From the NCBI RefSeq assembly GCF_000785535.1, contig NZ_CP007595.1, positions 2,006,439-2,070,438 of the forward strand: 64,000 bases of DNA, given 5' to 3'. Position numbers and translations under genes: made by a program. Source of the DNA: Arthrobacter sp. PAMC 25486 (GTDB lineage Bacteria > Actinomycetota > Actinomycetes > Actinomycetales > Micrococcaceae). The notes under the pieces were generated by a model. That model searched no databases and was not told where the DNA came from. It was given only the letters and a program-made list of their open reading frames with translations. Below, one piece after another: positions 17,560-27,369 of the stretch (position 1 is the stretch's first letter; each line of letters opens with the position of its first letter).

Positions 17560-18483
17560 TTAGTCCTGCTGTGGCAAACCCTGGGCCACGATCAGCGGAA
17601 TACCAAATATGGGATCCTGTTCCAGAATCTGCACATCAGTGATGCCGCGCCGCGCCAACTGGGTCCGGAACGCTTCCTGCAAGGCCGGCACATTGGAGCC
17701 CATGCCGCTGCCGAGCACAATGGGCCCGTCGATGTTCAGCTGGCCGGCCACCTTGGCCGCCATCTCCGCCAAGTCACTGGCTGCCTGCTCCACCAAGGCA
17801 AGTGCGTGGGAGTGCCCGTTCTGGGCCGCGGCAAAAACCACTGGCGAGCTCGCCGCCCAGTACCGCCGCGTGGTGCCCATGTGGAAATGAGCAATGAGTT
17901 CCTGTGGCGAGTCCAGCCCGCAGTAGTCCAACAAGGCCGCTGTCAGTGCGTCGGCACGTTCCCCTGAGTCCATCCGCCGCAGGCTGTACCGCACAGTTTC
18001 GCGCGCGAGCCAGTAGCCGCTGCCCTCGTCGCCGAGCAAATAGCCCCAGCCGCCGGCGCGGGCCTGCTCCCCCGAGGCGTTCATGCCCCAGGCGGCGGAC
18101 CCCGTACCGGCAATGACCGCCACCCCGGCGGTGGCCCCCGCTGCGGCGAGCAGCAGGCGGGTGTCATGGACCACCTGTACCTGCGCGCCCGGCATAAAAG
18201 GTGAGATGAGCCCGGCCAAGGCGGCTGCGTCGTCGTCCGTGTCAACGCCTCCGGCACCGGCCAGGACAGCGGTGGCCCCGGCAACATCGAGCCGGGCAAA
18301 CAGTTCGGCCATGTTCTCCCGGGCAGTTTCCACGCTCACGTTTTGCACGTTCGTGCTGCCCACGCTGGCATCGGAGGTGACGGCACCGTCCGTCCACACG
18401 ATGCCGCGGGTTTTGGAGCCGCCAATGTCGAGGCCCACAAATCGTGCGGGATGGAGCCGGCTGTCCTGGGTGTTATTGTTCAC
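17560..18483 (-). CDS. N-acetylglucosamine kinase-like sugar kinase (BadF/BadG ATPase family)
   Basis: A 307-residue ASKHA kinase. The phosphate-1 loop is FVGLDIGGSKTRGIVWTDG at the N-terminus; AVIAGTGSAAWGMN and GGWGYLLGDEGSGYWLARE are characteristic of the GlcNAc kinase/BadF-BadG-BcrA-BcrD family; GPIVLGSGMGSNVPALQEAF forms the C-terminal adenosine motif. The probable reaction is ATP-dependent 6-phosphorylation of an amino sugar. The start is GTG, 17 bp from the divergent nitronate monooxygenase start, so the two promoters must overlap the coding ends. Confidence 0.85.
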   Translation of the reverse strand: MNNNTQDSRLHPARFVGLDIGGSKTRGIVWTDGAVTSDASVGSTNVQNVSVETARENMAELFARLDVAGATAVLAGAGGVDTDDDAAALAGLISPFMPGAQVQVVHDTRLLLAAAGATAGVAVIAGTGSAAWGMNASGEQARAGGWGYLLGDEGSGYWLARETVRYSLRRMDSGERADALTAALLDYCGLDSPQELIAHFHMGTTRRYWAASSPVVFAAAQNGHSHALALVEQAASDLAEMAAKVAGQLNIDGPIVLGSGMGSNVPALQEAFRTQLARRGITDVQILEQDPIFGIPLIVAQGLPQQD

Positions 18484-18488
18484 GCATC

Positions 18489-18494
18489 TAGACT
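18489..18494 (+). promoter_or_regulatory. -10 box TAGACT, leaderless start of nitronate monooxygenase
   Basis: TAGACT followed by 6 nt and then ATG implies transcription starting at the start codon. No Shine-Dalgarno is present. The same arrangement occurs before mdh. Confidence 0.5.
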
Positions 18495-18500
18495 AATGGC

Positions 18501-19553
18501 ATGTTCAACACACCCTTGATAGCCGCGCCCATGGCCGGGGGAACGACGACGGCGGAACTTGCCTTGGCAGCCCAGGGCGCCGGTGCGTTTGCCTTCGCAG
18601 CCGGCGGGTACAAGACGGCGGAGCAGCTCGCCGCGCACATCGCACCGCTGCGTGCCACCGGCCTCGATTTTGGGGTGAACTTGTTTGTGCCGCGGACGGA
18701 GCCGCTGGCGCCTGACCAGTCTGCCGCCCTGGCCCGCTACCGGGCCGAGCTGCAGGGCACCGCTGCAAAATATGGTGCCGATGTGCCCGCCGTGGTGCTT
18801 GAGCAGGATGACGCCCGGGTGCAGGACTTCTGGGCCGAAAAGCTTGCCCTGCTCCTTGGGGACCCCGTCCCGGTTGTCAGTTTCACGTTTGGTTTGGCGC
18901 CTGCGTCGGTGGTGGCTGCGCTGGCGAGGGCCGGCACGCGCGTGGTGGCGTCGGTGACAAGCGTTGCTGAGGCGTTGGCTGCTGCCGAAAGCGGCGTTGA
19001 CGCGCTCGTGGTCCAGCATGCCGACGCCGGCGGCCACACCGCGGCGTTCCTGGCACCGTCGCCGGGGACCGCTGGTGCGGGCGGCGGCACAGACGGACCC
19101 ACCCTCCCCCAGTTGCTGGCCGCCGTCCGGGCTGCTGTGGCACTGCCGTTGATTGGTGCCGGCGGTGTCGCGGGCCCGGAACAGGCCAGGGCTGCGCTGG
19201 CTGCGGGCGCCGAAGCGGTGGCCATCGGCACGGCCTTGATCCGCACGGACGAGAGCGGAGCACGGCCCCTGCACAAGGACGCCCTGGCAAATCCCACCTA
19301 CACCCGCACCGCCATGACCCGCGCCTTCACCGGAAAATCCGCCCGCGCCCTGGTCAACACCTTTGTGCAGGACCATACGGATACCGCCCCAGAGGCCTAT
19401 CCCGAGGTCCACTTCCTCACCGCGCCCCTGCGCGCCGCGGCCTCCGCAGCGCAGGATCCGCAGGCACTGAACCTGTGGGCGGGTGTCGGCTGGAGGTCGG
19501 CCCAGGCTGGTCCCGCGGCAGCTGTCGTGGAAGGATTCCTGCGCGAACTCTGA
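18501..19553 (+). CDS. nitronate monooxygenase
   Basis: A 350-residue FMN TIM-barrel protein of the NMO/2-nitropropane dioxygenase family. It begins MFNTPLIAAPMAGGTTTAEL; VVQHADAGGHTA holds the glycine-rich FMN region and a likely catalytic His, and PLIGAGGVAGPEQARAALAAGAEAVAIGTALI is the standard phosphate-binding end of the barrel. It oxidises alkyl nitronates such as propionate-3-nitronate, probably for detoxification. Confidence 0.9.
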   Translation: MFNTPLIAAPMAGGTTTAELALAAQGAGAFAFAAGGYKTAEQLAAHIAPLRATGLDFGVNLFVPRTEPLAPDQSAALARYRAELQGTAAKYGADVPAVVLEQDDARVQDFWAEKLALLLGDPVPVVSFTFGLAPASVVAALARAGTRVVASVTSVAEALAAAESGVDALVVQHADAGGHTAAFLAPSPGTAGAGGGTDGPTLPQLLAAVRAAVALPLIGAGGVAGPEQARAALAAGAEAVAIGTALIRTDESGARPLHKDALANPTYTRTAMTRAFTGKSARALVNTFVQDHTDTAPEAYPEVHFLTAPLRAAASAAQDPQALNLWAGVGWRSAQAGPAAAVVEGFLREL

Positions 19554-19620
19554 GTCCGTGCGGTGTGCAGCTGACACCATGGGCGCAGCCGCAGCCCAAC
19601 CACGGTTTCTATGTCCGTTT

Positions 19621-19647
19621 GTTCGGAAATTTGCTAGAATTGCGAAC
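19621..19647. promoter_or_regulatory. palindrome gttcg-n17-cgaac upstream of Lrp/AsnC gene
   Basis: A 27-bp imperfect palindrome (9 of 13 pairs complementary, outer five perfect) with an A/T-rich centre lies about 60 bp before the start of the Lrp/AsnC-type regulator. It includes TAGAAT, a possible -10. Lrp-family proteins commonly autoregulate through such sites; this is a candidate autoregulatory operator. Confidence 0.4.
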
Positions 19648-19705
19648 TAACGCACGCCACACGCGGCGTTACTGGACGCAAGCATCACGAATCTTGGAGG
19701 ACACC

Positions 19706-20221
19706 ATGGCAGCATCGGCGAAGAATGTTCGGCGGGAATCCGTGCCAGGCCACGTGCAGAGCGAGCCGCTGGACGCCGTCGACCGCCAGATCATCGACAC
19801 CCTCGTGGCCGACGCCCGAATTACCAACCGGGATCTGGCCGACGCTGTGGGCATCGCCCCCTCGACCGCGCTGATGCGCACCCGCGCCCTCATGGAACGC
19901 GGTGCCATTGAAGGTTTTGAGGCGAAGCTGAACCTTGCCTCCATCGGCCGCGCCGTGCAGGCGCTGATCGCGGTGCGGCTGCGCGCGCACGACCGGGACC
20001 AGATCGATACCTTCACGGCTCGCGTGCCGCAGCTGCCCGAGGTGCTCTCCACGTTCCACACCTCCGGTTCGGTGGATTATCTGCTGCACATTGCCGTTCG
20101 GGACACCGATGCCCTGCGCGATTGGGTGCTGGACAACCTGACCACCGATCCCGTGGTGGGGCACACGGAAACGACGCTCGTGTTCAAGCATATTCCGGGG
20201 CACACGGGCCCGTTGGACTAG
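19706..20221 (+). CDS. Lrp/AsnC-family transcriptional regulator
   Basis: A 171-residue regulator. The N-terminal HTH spans LDAVDRQIIDTLVADARITNRDLADAVGIAPSTALMRTRAL and is followed by a RAM ligand-binding domain (VQALIAVRLRAHDRDQIDTF, TFHTSGSVDYLLHIAVRDTDALRDWVLDNL). The start is ATG with GGAGG six bases upstream. Lrp-type proteins sense amino acids; the ligand here is unknown. It lies 42 bp before corA and in the same direction. Confidence 0.93.
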   Translation: MAASAKNVRRESVPGHVQSEPLDAVDRQIIDTLVADARITNRDLADAVGIAPSTALMRTRALMERGAIEGFEAKLNLASIGRAVQALIAVRLRAHDRDQIDTFTARVPQLPEVLSTFHTSGSVDYLLHIAVRDTDALRDWVLDNLTTDPVVGHTETTLVFKHIPGHTGPLD

Positions 20222-20263
20222 CAACCGCACACATTTGCCGCCCACCTCACCCATAATGGGCTG

Positions 20264-21259
20264 GTGACCATCATTGACAACGCCGTGTACGTGGACGGCA
20301 AGCGCTTCGCTAATCCCGACAGCCTCGACCAAACGTATGAGGTCATGGATTCCTGCGACGGCATGGCCTGGATTGGCATGTTCCGCCCCGATGCCGCGGA
20401 GATGAACTCGCTCGCCACCGAGTTTTCGCTGCATGAACTGGCGGTCGAGGACACCATCAAGGCCCACCAGCGGCCCAAGCTTGAGAGATACGACGACGTC
20501 CTCTTCACAGTGCTGCGGCCCGCCAGATACATCGATGAGACCGAGGCCGTTGAGTTTGGCGAACTGCATGTCTTCACCGGCAAGGATTTTGTGGTCACCA
20601 TCCGCCACGCCGAAACTCCGGGGCTGACGTCTACGCGGACCCGGCTCGAGGCCGATCCCGAGCTGCTGGCCCTGGGTCCCGAGGCCGTCCTATACGCGAT
20701 CCTGGACCAGGTGGTTGACGACTACCAGCCGGTGGTGAACGGCCTGGAAAATGACATCGACGAGATTGAGGACCAACTATTCTCGGGCGATCCGCACGTC
20801 TCGCGGCGCATCTACCAGCTTTCGCGCGAGGTCATCCAGTTCCAGCGGGCCATCCACCCGCTGCAGGGCATGCTCGAACAGCTCAAGGCGGGGTTTGAAA
20901 AGTACCAGGTGAACGTCGAACTCCAGCGCTACCTGCGTGATGTTGAAGACCACATTGAGATTGTCACAGCCAGGGCCGATTCCTTCCGCCAGCTGCTGCA
21001 AAATGCCCTGACGGTGGACGGCACCCTGACCACCAACCGGCAAAACGAGGCCAGTGCCGCCGAAAATGAGCAGATGAAGAAAATCTCCTCCTGGGCAGCC
21101 ATCTTGTTCGCACCGTCCTTTGTGGGGTCCATCTACGGCATGAACTTTGACATCATGCCCGAGCTGCACTGGGCGTTCGGCTACCCCTTTGCGCTGGCCC
21201 TGATGTTCCTGGTCGGTCTGTTCATGTACGTGATCTTCAAGCGCAAATCCTGGCTTTAA
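20264..21259 (+). CDS. corA: magnesium/cobalt transporter CorA
   Basis: A 331-residue CorA-family channel. The N-terminal cytoplasmic alpha/beta domain and a long stalk helix (residues ~150-265) are followed by two C-terminal membrane spans. The first span ends in the selectivity motif YGMNF (Gly-Met-Asn) and is followed by the acidic loop PELHWAF. It mediates Mg2+ uptake as a homopentamer. The start is GTG at 20264. Confidence 0.95.
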   Translation: MTIIDNAVYVDGKRFANPDSLDQTYEVMDSCDGMAWIGMFRPDAAEMNSLATEFSLHELAVEDTIKAHQRPKLERYDDVLFTVLRPARYIDETEAVEFGELHVFTGKDFVVTIRHAETPGLTSTRTRLEADPELLALGPEAVLYAILDQVVDDYQPVVNGLENDIDEIEDQLFSGDPHVSRRIYQLSREVIQFQRAIHPLQGMLEQLKAGFEKYQVNVELQRYLRDVEDHIEIVTARADSFRQLLQNALTVDGTLTTNRQNEASAAENEQMKKISSWAAILFAPSFVGSIYGMNFDIMPELHWAFGYPFALALMFLVGLFMYVIFKRKSWL

Positions 21260-21266
21260 CCTTCCC

Positions 21267-21334
21267 GGCCAAGGCGTCCTTGGCCAGGTACTGGCCTGAA
21301 CGTATCTCGGGCCTGAGCTACGTTCAGGCCCGAG
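21267..21334. terminator. double hairpin between converging corA and GNAT-AAA+ genes
   Basis: Two perfect inverted repeats stand in the 75-bp gap: ggccaagg/ccttggcc (21267-21274, 21278-21285) and ctcgggcctga/tcaggcccgag (21306-21316, 21324-21334). The second abuts the stop of the minus-strand gene. Together they probably terminate transcription from both sides. Confidence 0.7.
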
Positions 21335-22666
21335 TTATGTCCTGGCGAGGGCGGCGATGTCCTCCAGGAAATCGGCGGCCACCTCCTGACTCACCGTCGC
21401 CTTCGTTTCGGCGATGGTCTCCAGATAGTCGGCGGTCACCGGGCCGCGCGCCTGCGGAGCCCGCACATCCGTACCGTCCGCAGCGGCGGCAGAAGCCTCG
21501 GTGGGGGATCCGCCGTCGAACATGGCCTTTTCCAAGGCCTTCTGGGAGGCGCTGCGGGCAGCAAATTCAATGTCCGCCGGTGAGAAGCCGGCACTGGCTG
21601 ACACCAACTCGGCCACCGCCACCTGCTCCAAGACGTGGGCGGGAATGAAGCGGCTCCACATGGCCGTGCGCGCCTGGGCGTCCGGCAGACCGATGGGGAT
21701 GACGTAATCGAAACGGCCGTGGCGCAGGAACGCCGAGTCCAGCGAGCGGATGAAGTTCGTGGCGCACACCAGCAGCCGGCCGGGCTGATCGCGGAACGCC
21801 GGAATGATTTTCAACAGCTCATTCGTGACGCCCTGCATGGGTGACGGCGGCTCGCCAGAACGCTGCGAGGCAATTTCCTCCACCTCATCGATAAAGACAA
21901 CGGCATGCTCCAGCTCGGCGATTTCCAGGAACGTTTGGCGCAGCGCACCGGCCAATCCACCCGGCTCACCGGCCAGCCGCGACGGAAAGACCTCAACAAA
22001 GGGCCACTCCAGCCGTGACGCAATGGCCTTGGCGAAGGTGGTCTTGCCGGTGCCGGGAGGACCAAAAAGAACGACGGCGCGCGGCGGCACCACACCGAAT
22101 TCCTCCGCCAGCTCCGACTCGGCCAGGGGCAGGACGAGCCTGCGCTCCAGCAATTCCTTTTCATCCACCATGCCGGCAACGCGGTCCCACAGGTCGCGGG
22201 GCAGAATGCGCCCGCCCAAGTCCTCCAGCGCCCCAAGCTCGGCCCGCTGCACGGGGATGCGGCGTTCAAAGTAGCGCAGGTTCTTCTTCACCACGAAGCC
22301 CCTGTTGGTGAACGCCTCCACCCGGGTTTCGGTCTCGGGCATCAGTGCGGAGAGCTTGTTCAGGCCGTGGGCTGCCATCCGGTTTTCGACGGCGGCCAGC
22401 AGGAGTGTGCCGATCCCCCGTCCGCGGAAGCTGGGGAGTGTGGCCAGGAAAACGATCCAGCCCTGATCGTGGGCGGCCCGGCCAACAGCAGCACCAACGA
22501 TCTGTTCGCCGTGGACGGCAACAACGGCGTGGTCCTTTTCGCAGGAGGCCAGCACCTCGGACAGATCATAGACAGGTTCCACGCCGTTTTCCCGCAGCGC
22601 CTGCCACAGAGTCAGGATGCCTTCAAGGTCTTGCGAATGGAAATCCCGGATGGTCCATGGGCTCAT
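21335..22666 (-). CDS. GNAT acetyltransferase fused to AAA+ ATPase
   Basis: A 443-residue two-domain protein. Residues ~1-150 form a GNAT domain with the acetyl-CoA loop FRGRGIGTLLLAAVENR. Residues ~190-410 form an AAA+ module: Walker A FGPPGTGKTTFAKA, Walker B VVFIDEVEEIA, a sensor-1 region CATNFIRSLD, and an arginine-finger/sensor-2 stretch FLRHGRFDYVIPIGLP as in FtsH/Cdc48-like ATPases. The fusion suggests ATP-driven remodelling of a protein that is also acetylated, or acetylation gated by ATP; this is inference. The start was set at MSPWTIRDF because AAAGGAG precedes it and the upstream frame has no homologous look. Confidence 0.85.
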   Translation of the reverse strand: MSPWTIRDFHSQDLEGILTLWQALRENGVEPVYDLSEVLASCEKDHAVVAVHGEQIVGAAVGRAAHDQGWIVFLATLPSFRGRGIGTLLLAAVENRMAAHGLNKLSALMPETETRVEAFTNRGFVVKKNLRYFERRIPVQRAELGALEDLGGRILPRDLWDRVAGMVDEKELLERRLVLPLAESELAEEFGVVPPRAVVLFGPPGTGKTTFAKAIASRLEWPFVEVFPSRLAGEPGGLAGALRQTFLEIAELEHAVVFIDEVEEIASQRSGEPPSPMQGVTNELLKIIPAFRDQPGRLLVCATNFIRSLDSAFLRHGRFDYVIPIGLPDAQARTAMWSRFIPAHVLEQVAVAELVSASAGFSPADIEFAARSASQKALEKAMFDGGSPTEASAAAADGTDVRAPQARGPVTADYLETIAETKATVSQEVAADFLEDIAALART

Positions 22667-22805
22667 GTCTCTGCCGCTCCTTTGCGTTGGCCAGTCCGGC
22701 CATCTTGGCACTATGACCCATGTCATGGCAAAACGTGAAACAAACGTCGTCACTTTCGCGCTGAACCGGTAGAGAACCCCCACCCAACCAAGGAAAGCTG
22801 CGCCA

Positions 22806-23435
22806 ATGAGCATCGACATCGCCACCGAGACCGACCTCCACAAGGAACTCATCCTGGACAGCGACGCCACCGCGGCATTGTTCCTGGAGGCCCGCACGGC
22901 CAACAGCTGGGCCGATGAGGAAATCTCGGATGAGACGCTGCAGGCTGTTTATGCGCTGACCAAAATGGGCCCCACCGCCATGAACATCCAACCGCTGCGC
23001 ATCACCTGGGTCCGTTCGGAAGAGGCTCGCGGGCGCCTGGTTGAGCACATGAACGACGGTAACAAGGCCAAGACGCTGACGGCTCCCATGGTCGCCCTCC
23101 TGAGCTACACCAACGAGTGGCATGAACTGCTCCCCACCACGGCCCCGCACATGAGCGGCATGGTGCCCATGTTTGAGGCGAACGCTGACACGCGCAACAC
23201 CATGGCCGTCAACAACGCCCACCTGCAGGCCGGCTACTTCATCGTTGCCGCCCGCGCAGCGGGCCTGGCTGCCGGTCCGATGACGGGCTTTGATGCGCCA
23301 GCCATGGATGCCGAGTTCAACGCCGGCACGCCCTACTCCTCATTCATGGTGGTCAACTTGGGCAAGCCCAACGGCATTGCCGACCGCGAGCGCCTGCACC
23401 GCCTCGAATTTGAGCTGGCCACGGTCACTTTGTAG
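22806..23435 (+). CDS. RutE-like nitroreductase (malonic semialdehyde reductase family)
   Basis: A 209-residue FMN nitroreductase-fold protein. The family layout is clear: FLEARTANSWADEEISDETL at the start, the FMN loop MGPTAMNIQPLRITWV, a central NTMAVNNAHLQAGYFIVAARAAGL, and MTGFDAPAMDAEFNAG near the end. In Escherichia coli RutE reduces malonic semialdehyde during pyrimidine breakdown. No other rut gene is nearby, so the substrate may differ. AAGGAAAG precedes the ATG. Confidence 0.88.
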   Translation: MSIDIATETDLHKELILDSDATAALFLEARTANSWADEEISDETLQAVYALTKMGPTAMNIQPLRITWVRSEEARGRLVEHMNDGNKAKTLTAPMVALLSYTNEWHELLPTTAPHMSGMVPMFEANADTRNTMAVNNAHLQAGYFIVAARAAGLAAGPMTGFDAPAMDAEFNAGTPYSSFMVVNLGKPNGIADRERLHRLEFELATVTL

Positions 23436-23461
23436 GTTTCACGCCGCAAGGCGCAACAACG

Positions 23462-23507
23462 GTGCGGCCCCTTCCTCCCAAAAGGAAGGGGCCGCACTGT
23501 TTTTCTT
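23462..23507 (+). terminator. intrinsic terminator of RutE-like gene
   Basis: Perfect 14-bp arms gtgcggccccttcc / ggaaggggccgcac enclose an 8-nt loop and are followed by a T-rich tract (tgtttttcttt). Confidence 0.85.
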
Positions 23508-23556
23508 TACGGCTCCCGGCTGGGCTCCCGCCAGGGCGCCCTGCCAGGGCGCCCCG

Positions 23557-25419
23557 CTAAGGCAGGTCCGCGCAGTCGCCGGAGAACGGCTTGCCGTCGA
23601 TGCGGTCCTGGGTCCAGTCCAGCAGATCCGCGAGCAGCGGCGATCCGGGCGATACGACACTCATGTGGTCCTTGCCCGCGTACTTCTTGTAGTTCAGCTC
23701 TTGTCCGGCTTCGCAGCGGGCAGCAACGTAGGCGTCCTGCACCGACGGAATGACCAGCGGGTCGGCGTCGCCTTGGGCAATGAACAGCGGGTGCGGGATG
23801 GGCAGCACGGGCGTGTTTTCCCGGAGCCGCTCCCCCAGGGGGCCGCTTGTGGGGTCCTTGGCGAAGATCGTTTTGTCCTTGTCGATCGCGATGGCGCTGA
23901 TGAGGGAGACCAACACCCCCGGCTCCGACAGGCAGCGTGTGGACATCTGGCGCACAAACGTCCTGGCCGCCGGCGTGATGTAGTCGTTGAAGGAAACATC
24001 CGGGTACGTGTCGGCGTAGGCTGCGGCAACATAGGAGGCAAAAAGACTGCCACCAGCCATGTTCGGCATGTTCCCCACCAGCCCGATGGCGTCGCCGGCC
24101 GGTGCCATCGCCACAACTCCGCTGATTTTCACGTCCGGAGCGTAGCTAGGCGCCAACCCGCCGGTCCACAGTGCAGCCTGGCCGCCCTGGGAGTGGCCCC
24201 ACACCACGGTTTCCGCGGCCATCTCCAGCTCGTCCTGTTCGAGATCCAGAGCCTTTGCTGCCCGCACCGAATCCAGCACCGAGCGCGCCTCGCCCTGCCC
24301 GATCAGGTACGGCTGCGTGCCCTCGGTGCCCAAGCCCGCATAGTCGGTCGTCACGAGCACCCAGCCGTTGGTCACGATCTCATCCAAAGCCGGCAACGCC
24401 CCCGACCAGAACGGATCCGACAGGTTCGATGGTGCACAGGCCCGCGCAAATCCAGTGGTGCCATGCGCCCAGGTAATGACCGGCCGCGGTCCGTTGGCGG
24501 GTTTCAACGAGGTAAGCACGACGGCGGTTGCCACCGTTGGCTGCCCCTCGTCAAGGGTGGTGGTGTACATGATCCGCCACGCCTTTGCACCTGCCGGGAC
24601 CAGTGTGGTGAATGGTTCACTCTTGAGCAAGACGCCGGGTTCGGCCGGAACTAAGGCCGGAGTGTCGTAAAACGCTGCAACGTCCGGGGCACCAGCACGT
24701 AATTGCCCACCGATGCCTGCCGCGGCAACAGCCAGCGCCAGTGAGAGCACGGCACCGATGACGCGGAACCATCGCCGCGCCATGCCTGGCTTGTCCTGCG
24801 CCGGGCCCTTGCGGGCTCCCGTGAAAGCTTCTGCCAGCGCATTCCAGATCCGGCCCAGGCCAAACAGCAGCGTGCGGATGCCGAACAGCACTGCCACGAG
24901 CAGCAGCGTCACATCCGGCCACGACAATGCCACCACACCAAAGATCAGGTCTGCGAGCGCCAAAACCAGGACCGAGATGCGTTCATCCGCGGGCCGGCCG
25001 GCACCCTTGATTCCACCAATCCCCCTGAGCATGCCTGAGACTATGAGGGACACGGCAATGAAAATGGGCAATACCGCAATGGCGCCGCCCACCCAAAGAA
25101 TGACTACGACGCCGGCAGCAATCCAGCCGCCGCCCAAGACCATGCGCAGGCGCCCGGATCCGGCCTTTTCATCATCAATCAGGTCTGCGATGCCTGCGAT
25201 GATGAAGCTGGCGCCCACGTAGAACGTCAGGGCGCCCAAGGATGAGAGCGGCTTGGTGGCAAGGCTGAAACCGAGCCAGACACACACCGCACCAACGGCC
25301 AGCACGAGCCACCACGGTGCCCTCGCCAACAAGGCCGGCAACGCCCTGGCCCTGTCCCCCAAACTCCGTCCCATGACTGGTTCAGCGGCTGGTTCTGCCT
25401 GTTTTGTGCCCTGCGGCAT
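23557..25419 (-). CDS. DUF308/HdeD-like membrane domain fused to secretory lipase
   Basis: A 620-residue fusion. Residues ~30-200 hold about six hydrophobic helices in the short-repeat pattern of DUF308/HdeD proteins (ALTFYVGASFIIAGIADLI, LPIFIAVSLIVSGMLRGIGG, ISVLVLALADLIFGVVALSW). A further span near 210-230 leads to an extracytoplasmic LIP-family alpha/beta hydrolase: VITWAHGTTG, nucleophile elbow WGHSQGGQAALW, acid GDADPLVIP, and His in KDHMSVV. The family includes secreted triacylglycerol lipases; here the enzyme is tethered to the membrane. The start at MPQGTK was chosen for its GAGGGGGA box; a longer frame begins 14 codons earlier. Confidence 0.82.
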   Translation of the reverse strand: MPQGTKQAEPAAEPVMGRSLGDRARALPALLARAPWWLVLAVGAVCVWLGFSLATKPLSSLGALTFYVGASFIIAGIADLIDDEKAGSGRLRMVLGGGWIAAGVVVILWVGGAIAVLPIFIAVSLIVSGMLRGIGGIKGAGRPADERISVLVLALADLIFGVVALSWPDVTLLLVAVLFGIRTLLFGLGRIWNALAEAFTGARKGPAQDKPGMARRWFRVIGAVLSLALAVAAAGIGGQLRAGAPDVAAFYDTPALVPAEPGVLLKSEPFTTLVPAGAKAWRIMYTTTLDEGQPTVATAVVLTSLKPANGPRPVITWAHGTTGFARACAPSNLSDPFWSGALPALDEIVTNGWVLVTTDYAGLGTEGTQPYLIGQGEARSVLDSVRAAKALDLEQDELEMAAETVVWGHSQGGQAALWTGGLAPSYAPDVKISGVVAMAPAGDAIGLVGNMPNMAGGSLFASYVAAAYADTYPDVSFNDYITPAARTFVRQMSTRCLSEPGVLVSLISAIAIDKDKTIFAKDPTSGPLGERLRENTPVLPIPHPLFIAQGDADPLVIPSVQDAYVAARCEAGQELNYKKYAGKDHMSVVSPGSPLLADLLDWTQDRIDGKPFSGDCADLP

Positions 25420-25529
25420 TCGTCCCCCTCGTAGCATCGCAGCGCTGCCAACGAACGCCAAGGTCCAACTCTAACCGTGGACAGCCAACACCGTCCGTCG
25501 CTTTCCCGCTGTGCCGCGGATCCCATGGC

Positions 25530-26531
<1,002 letters not shown>

Positions 26532-26532
26532 G

Positions 26533-27369
26533 GTGACTGTCCTGGATATGAATGAGCCGGGCATGATGAATGAGCCTGGCATGGATGAGGCTTCCGTACA
26601 TGAGCCCGGCCTGACGGCGATCGACCTGAATGCGGATGTGGGGGAATCGTTCGGCCCGTGGCGGCTGGGCGATGACGCGGCGATCTTCATGCAGGTGTCC
26701 AGCGCCAGCATTGCCTGCGGTTTCCATGCCGGGGACCCGCGGACGATGCGGAAAAGCTGTGCCGCCGCCGCAGCTGCCGGTGTGGCGATCGGGGCGCATC
26801 CCAGTTACCGCGACCTGGCCGGATTTGGCAGGCGGTTCCTGGACGTTGATCCGGAGGAACTGCGGGACGAGGTGCTGTACCAGGTGGGCGCCCTGCAGGC
26901 CATGGCCCGTGCCGAGGGTACGTCCGTGCGCTATGTGAAACCGCATGGTGCCTTGTACAACGCGCTCGTCCACCACACGGCACAGGCTGAAGCTGTGGTG
27001 TCGGCCATGCTGGAACTTGGTCCTGCCCTGCCACTGCTGGTCTCCCCGGGGTCCGAGGCCGGACGGTTGGCCGCGGCTGCCGGGATCACGGTGGTAGCCG
27101 AGGCGTTTGCGGACCGCGCCTACAACCCCGACGGCACGCTGGTGCCCCGCACCCAGCCCGGCGCCGTGCTCCATGATGTGGATGCCGTCGTCACACAGGG
27201 CTTGCGCATCGCCGTGGACAGGGAAGTCATTGCCACCGACGGCACCCGCGTTCCCCTCGATGTGCAGAGCCTGTGCCTGCACGGCGACACCCCCGGAGCC
27301 GTCGCCATGGCCTCCGCTGTCCGCGCCGCGCTTGATTCCGCCGGCGTGGCCATCCGCAGTTTCGCCTAG
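26533..27369 (+). CDS. pxpA: 5-oxoprolinase subunit PxpA (LamB/YcsF family)
   Basis: A protein of about 250-278 residues. The family core begins [19 protein letters not shown] and continues with [64 protein letters not shown] and [12 protein letters not shown]. PxpA works with PxpB and PxpC in ATP-dependent hydrolysis of 5-oxoproline to glutamate. The start is uncertain: GTG 26533 (one base after the mdh stop), ATG 26548 or ATG 26581. The first residues carry a tandem [12 protein letters not shown] duplication from a 15-bp repeat, so the N-terminus is probably not under strong constraint. Confidence 0.92.
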   Translation: MTVLDMNEPGMMNEPGMDEASVHEPGLTAIDLNADVGESFGPWRLGDDAAIFMQVSSASIACGFHAGDPRTMRKSCAAAAAAGVAIGAHPSYRDLAGFGRRFLDVDPEELRDEVLYQVGALQAMARAEGTSVRYVKPHGALYNALVHHTAQAEAVVSAMLELGPALPLLVSPGSEAGRLAAAAGITVVAEAFADRAYNPDGTLVPRTQPGAVLHDVDAVVTQGLRIAVDREVIATDGTRVPLDVQSLCLHGDTPGAVAMASAVRAALDSAGVAIRSFA

